Origin: Symploca sp. SIO1C2
GTDB lineage: Bacteria; Cyanobacteriota; Cyanobacteriia; Cyanobacteriales; Coleofasciculaceae
Reading direction: 5' to 3'
Assembly (NCBI GenBank): GCA_010672925.1
Contig: JAAHFP010000004.1
Coordinates: 186,001-250,000 of the forward strand
DNA length: 64,000 nucleotides
In this document: positions 60,014 to 64,000 of the stretch, one piece after another
How positions within the stretch are numbered: position 1 is the first letter of the stretch
How the letters are laid out: each line of letters begins with the position of its first letter
The notes under the pieces: generated by a model
Database searches by the model: none
The model's input: only the letters and a program-made list of their open reading frames with translations
Told to the model about the DNA's origin: nothing
Program-made: the position numbers and the translations under genes

Positions 60014-61816
60014 TTAGAAACTAAAGACGGTGCGGATAGTTCCTACAAAAATGGTGTCGTTGTTGTCGTTGTGTTCTGGGTTAAGAATCACCAGTAAACC
60101 GGGGGTAATGGCAATATTTTTGCTGAGCTTATAGCGGTATAAACCTTCGATGTGGTAGGAAGTATCCCCATCTCGACGAGCACCAGTAGGTAATTCACTA
60201 CCACGGGCGCGAGGTGGCATACCAAAGATGAAACCTAGCTTACTGCCTTTGCTGCCTACGTCTACAATTCCGATATTAGCAGCCCAGTTCCAAATTTCCC
60301 TGTCAGTTCCTCGTGGTACTACAACCCCGTCGATTGCAACATTAGCTTCTTCCAATATGGCATTTTGGTAACCGACCCAACCACCGATAGAGAGTTTGCC
60401 AAACTTGATGTTTGCCTCAACACCATAGGAATTAGCGGAAGTTGCAGCACCACTATCAAAGGGGCGTCGAGCGAAACCACTACCTGTGCTGCCAGTAACG
60501 TTAATATCTCCTCCTCTGTAATAGGAGTTGGCGTAAGTTGCAGCTACAGTAATGTTATCAGTTGGCTTGAGGGTTAGCTGACCCATTGCAGCATAATTGC
60601 CGTTGAAGAGTCCAAAATCGTCGTTAGGATTGTTGGCATCGTCAGCAAAGTAAGCTCCTGTGAGTTCTGCGAATTCACTCAGTTTAAAGGCAATGGCTCC
60701 ACCACCACCGCCACCGACACGGTAGAGGGGACTGAAGCGTCCAAAACGGGAAATAGCACCACTACCACTACTTCGGAACACTGGATTGACTACATCAAAT
60801 AAAGTGTCTTGAAGCTCACCTGAAGTAGCGTCAATCTGAACCTTGATTTTGTCTCCGATAGGGAAACGATACCAGAGTTCAGCAATCTCAACATCGTTAT
60901 CATTGTCACCATCAAAGGATAAGCGAGTCATATTTGTGCCAGTAACATTACTATTAAACTGGCTGATATTCCTGGCTTGTAAGCGGGTTCTTAGTTTATC
61001 TTTTCCGGTAAAGCTAGTCTCAAAGTTTAAGCGTACCCGGTCTGCAAAAATGGTGTTGACATCCAAGTCTTCCGTTGGCGTATTAGGACTAGCAACAGCA
61101 ACCGTGTCACCAAAAGCATCTGCGATCGCAAAAATTACTTCACCTTTAAGCTTGGTAGTAGTGGAGAACTGATGGTCTTCCAAAAATGCTACCCGTGCAT
61201 CTAGGTTATCAACCCTGGTTCCCAATACGGCTAGTTCAGCATCGAACTCTTGAATCAAGGCTCTAAGTCTTTCTAAATCCTCTTCAGTAACCACACCACC
61301 AGCCGCAATGAGTTCCTGAATCCGGTCCAAACAAGCTCTTAAACCAGCAGCAAATTCGTAACGGCTAGTCGGACGATTACCTCGGAAAGTGCGATCGGGA
61401 TATCCCACGATACACTTATAATCTTCTACTAGTTCCCGTAGAGCATCGTAAGCCCAGTCTCCTGGGGAAACATCGGTAAGCTCAGTAATACTGGTGAGCT
61501 GAGATTGACTTTCAATCTCTTCTTCGTCGTTGAGTCCTTCACTGTAGGACTCGATCTGGTCTAAAACTTGATTGGCGTTGTCTGAAGCTGGTAGTTGCTG
61601 AGCTAAGAGGCTATTTTCTGACAAATCCAACACTTCATTGTCAGAAGTCGAGAAGGATTCAGCTGTAGGTTCTACTGTGCCGATAGCTTCATTGATTGTG
61701 TTAGCTGCTGCTTCCTCTGGTAAAGTTTCCGCAGCATAAGTGCTGCTAGCCGCTAATAAGGATACTCCCAAAAGAGCTGGAGTGATTTTCAAACTATTCC
61801 AGAAAATTTTTGACAT
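60014..61816 (-). CDS. SLH-domain carbohydrate/iron-type porin (OprB-like)
   Basis: 600 residues, outer-membrane porin. A signal peptide (cleavage near TYA/AET, about 28) is followed by an SLH domain (about 115-170, VSPGDWAYDALRELVEDYKC, PTSRYEFAAGLRACLDRI) that binds the cell wall. A short coiled coil (about 175-215) leads to the OprB-type beta-barrel, ending in a C-terminal aromatic residue (TVFSF), as expected for BamA recognition. Such SLH porins are the main cyanobacterial outer-membrane channels and are sometimes called iron uptake porins. The ribosome site GAGGACG and a strong terminator (59941) frame a single-gene unit. Confidence 0.96.
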   Translation of the reverse strand: MSKIFWNSLKITPALLGVSLLAASSTYAAETLPEEAAANTINEAIGTVEPTAESFSTSDNEVLDLSENSLLAQQLPASDNANQVLDQIESYSEGLNDEEEIESQSQLTSITELTDVSPGDWAYDALRELVEDYKCIVGYPDRTFRGNRPTSRYEFAAGLRACLDRIQELIAAGGVVTEEDLERLRALIQEFDAELAVLGTRVDNLDARVAFLEDHQFSTTTKLKGEVIFAIADAFGDTVAVASPNTPTEDLDVNTIFADRVRLNFETSFTGKDKLRTRLQARNISQFNSNVTGTNMTRLSFDGDNDNDVEIAELWYRFPIGDKIKVQIDATSGELQDTLFDVVNPVFRSSGSGAISRFGRFSPLYRVGGGGGGAIAFKLSEFAELTGAYFADDANNPNDDFGLFNGNYAAMGQLTLKPTDNITVAATYANSYYRGGDINVTGSTGSGFARRPFDSGAATSANSYGVEANIKFGKLSIGGWVGYQNAILEEANVAIDGVVVPRGTDREIWNWAANIGIVDVGSKGSKLGFIFGMPPRARGSELPTGARRDGDTSYHIEGLYRYKLSKNIAITPGLLVILNPEHNDNNDTIFVGTIRTVFSF

Positions 61817-63893
<2,077 letters not shown>

Positions 63894-63919
63894 TCCCCAA
63901 TGACTATAGTCTGTCCTTA

Positions 63920-63962
63920 AATAACAAACAACAAACAACCAACAACAAATAACCAACAACAA
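63920..63962 (+). repeat. Heptamer tandem repeat (AACAACC/AACAAAC)
   Basis: Heptamer units upstream of the ATP-grasp gene, giving an in-frame hydrophobic extension (LLVICCWLF) on the minus strand that is best ignored when choosing the start. Confidence 0.8.
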
Positions 63963-64000
63963 AACTCAAATTCCCGCCAGCAAAGAAGTATGAGCATGGA

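Overview
The window looks like chromosome from a large-genome filamentous cyanobacterium. The evidence is recurrent GCGATCGC (HIP1-type) octamers, heptamer and nonamer short tandem repeats in most intergenic gaps, an SLH-domain OprB-type porin, hybrid histidine kinases with a cyanobacterial-type tail, TPR-CHAT, NACHT and two-partner-secretion proteins, an ATP/ADP-translocase-HEAT-cNMP protein, and an orphan tnpB. The genus cannot be fixed from this stretch. No rRNA, tRNA or CRISPR array was seen.

Layout. 1-8 kb holds housekeeping genes (leuS, murD) mixed with small accessory nuclease genes (a partial AAA ATPase, Uma2, HNH). 8-11 kb has an orphan feoA, a pentapeptide-repeat lipoprotein, a TonB-like proline-rich protein and a peroxiredoxin-like protein. 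11.2-13.7 kb is a candidate defence locus: DUF4365-like, OLD-like AAA ATPase and a TOPRIM-like partner. 13.9-17.3 kb has a hydrolase, an EamA exporter and a methyltransferase. 17.4-21.6 kb carries a membrane pseudokinase with a cadherin/Ig-like ectodomain, a small helical protein, a methionine aminopeptidase whose 3' end is damaged, and a YdcF-family protein. 22-35.3 kb is a one-strand array of four paralogous hybrid histidine kinases interleaved with two periplasmic solute-binding lipoproteins but no ABC permease, which looks like a binding-protein-assisted phosphorelay. 35.3-41.6 kb has the solo tnpB element, a gyrA tail remnant and the translocase-HEAT-cNMP protein. 42-44.6 kb has an ArnT-like glycosyltransferase and a phosphoribosyltransferase. 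44.9-59.3 kb is a signalling and conflict region: AAA-GGDEF fusion, TPS exoprotein, NACHT NTPase, MazEF-type pair, secreted TPR-CHAT protease and Ser/Thr kinase. 60-64 kb has the SLH porin and an ATP-grasp (PGM1-type) ligase.

A second layer is repetitive DNA. A roughly 124-136 bp inverted-repeat element (family A) occurs four times plus one half copy. Other terminal-inverted-repeat elements occur at 1971-2220, 36922-37129 and 44668-44855. Period-7 and period-9 tandem repeats fill gaps and also lie in frame inside murD, the ArnT-like gene and all four histidine kinases. The sampled repeat units contain no stop codon in any frame on either strand, which would explain how genes tolerate them.

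The strongest candidates for undescribed systems are the pseudokinase/ectodomain module with its small partner, and the kinase/binding-protein array with its shared His-free C-terminal tail.
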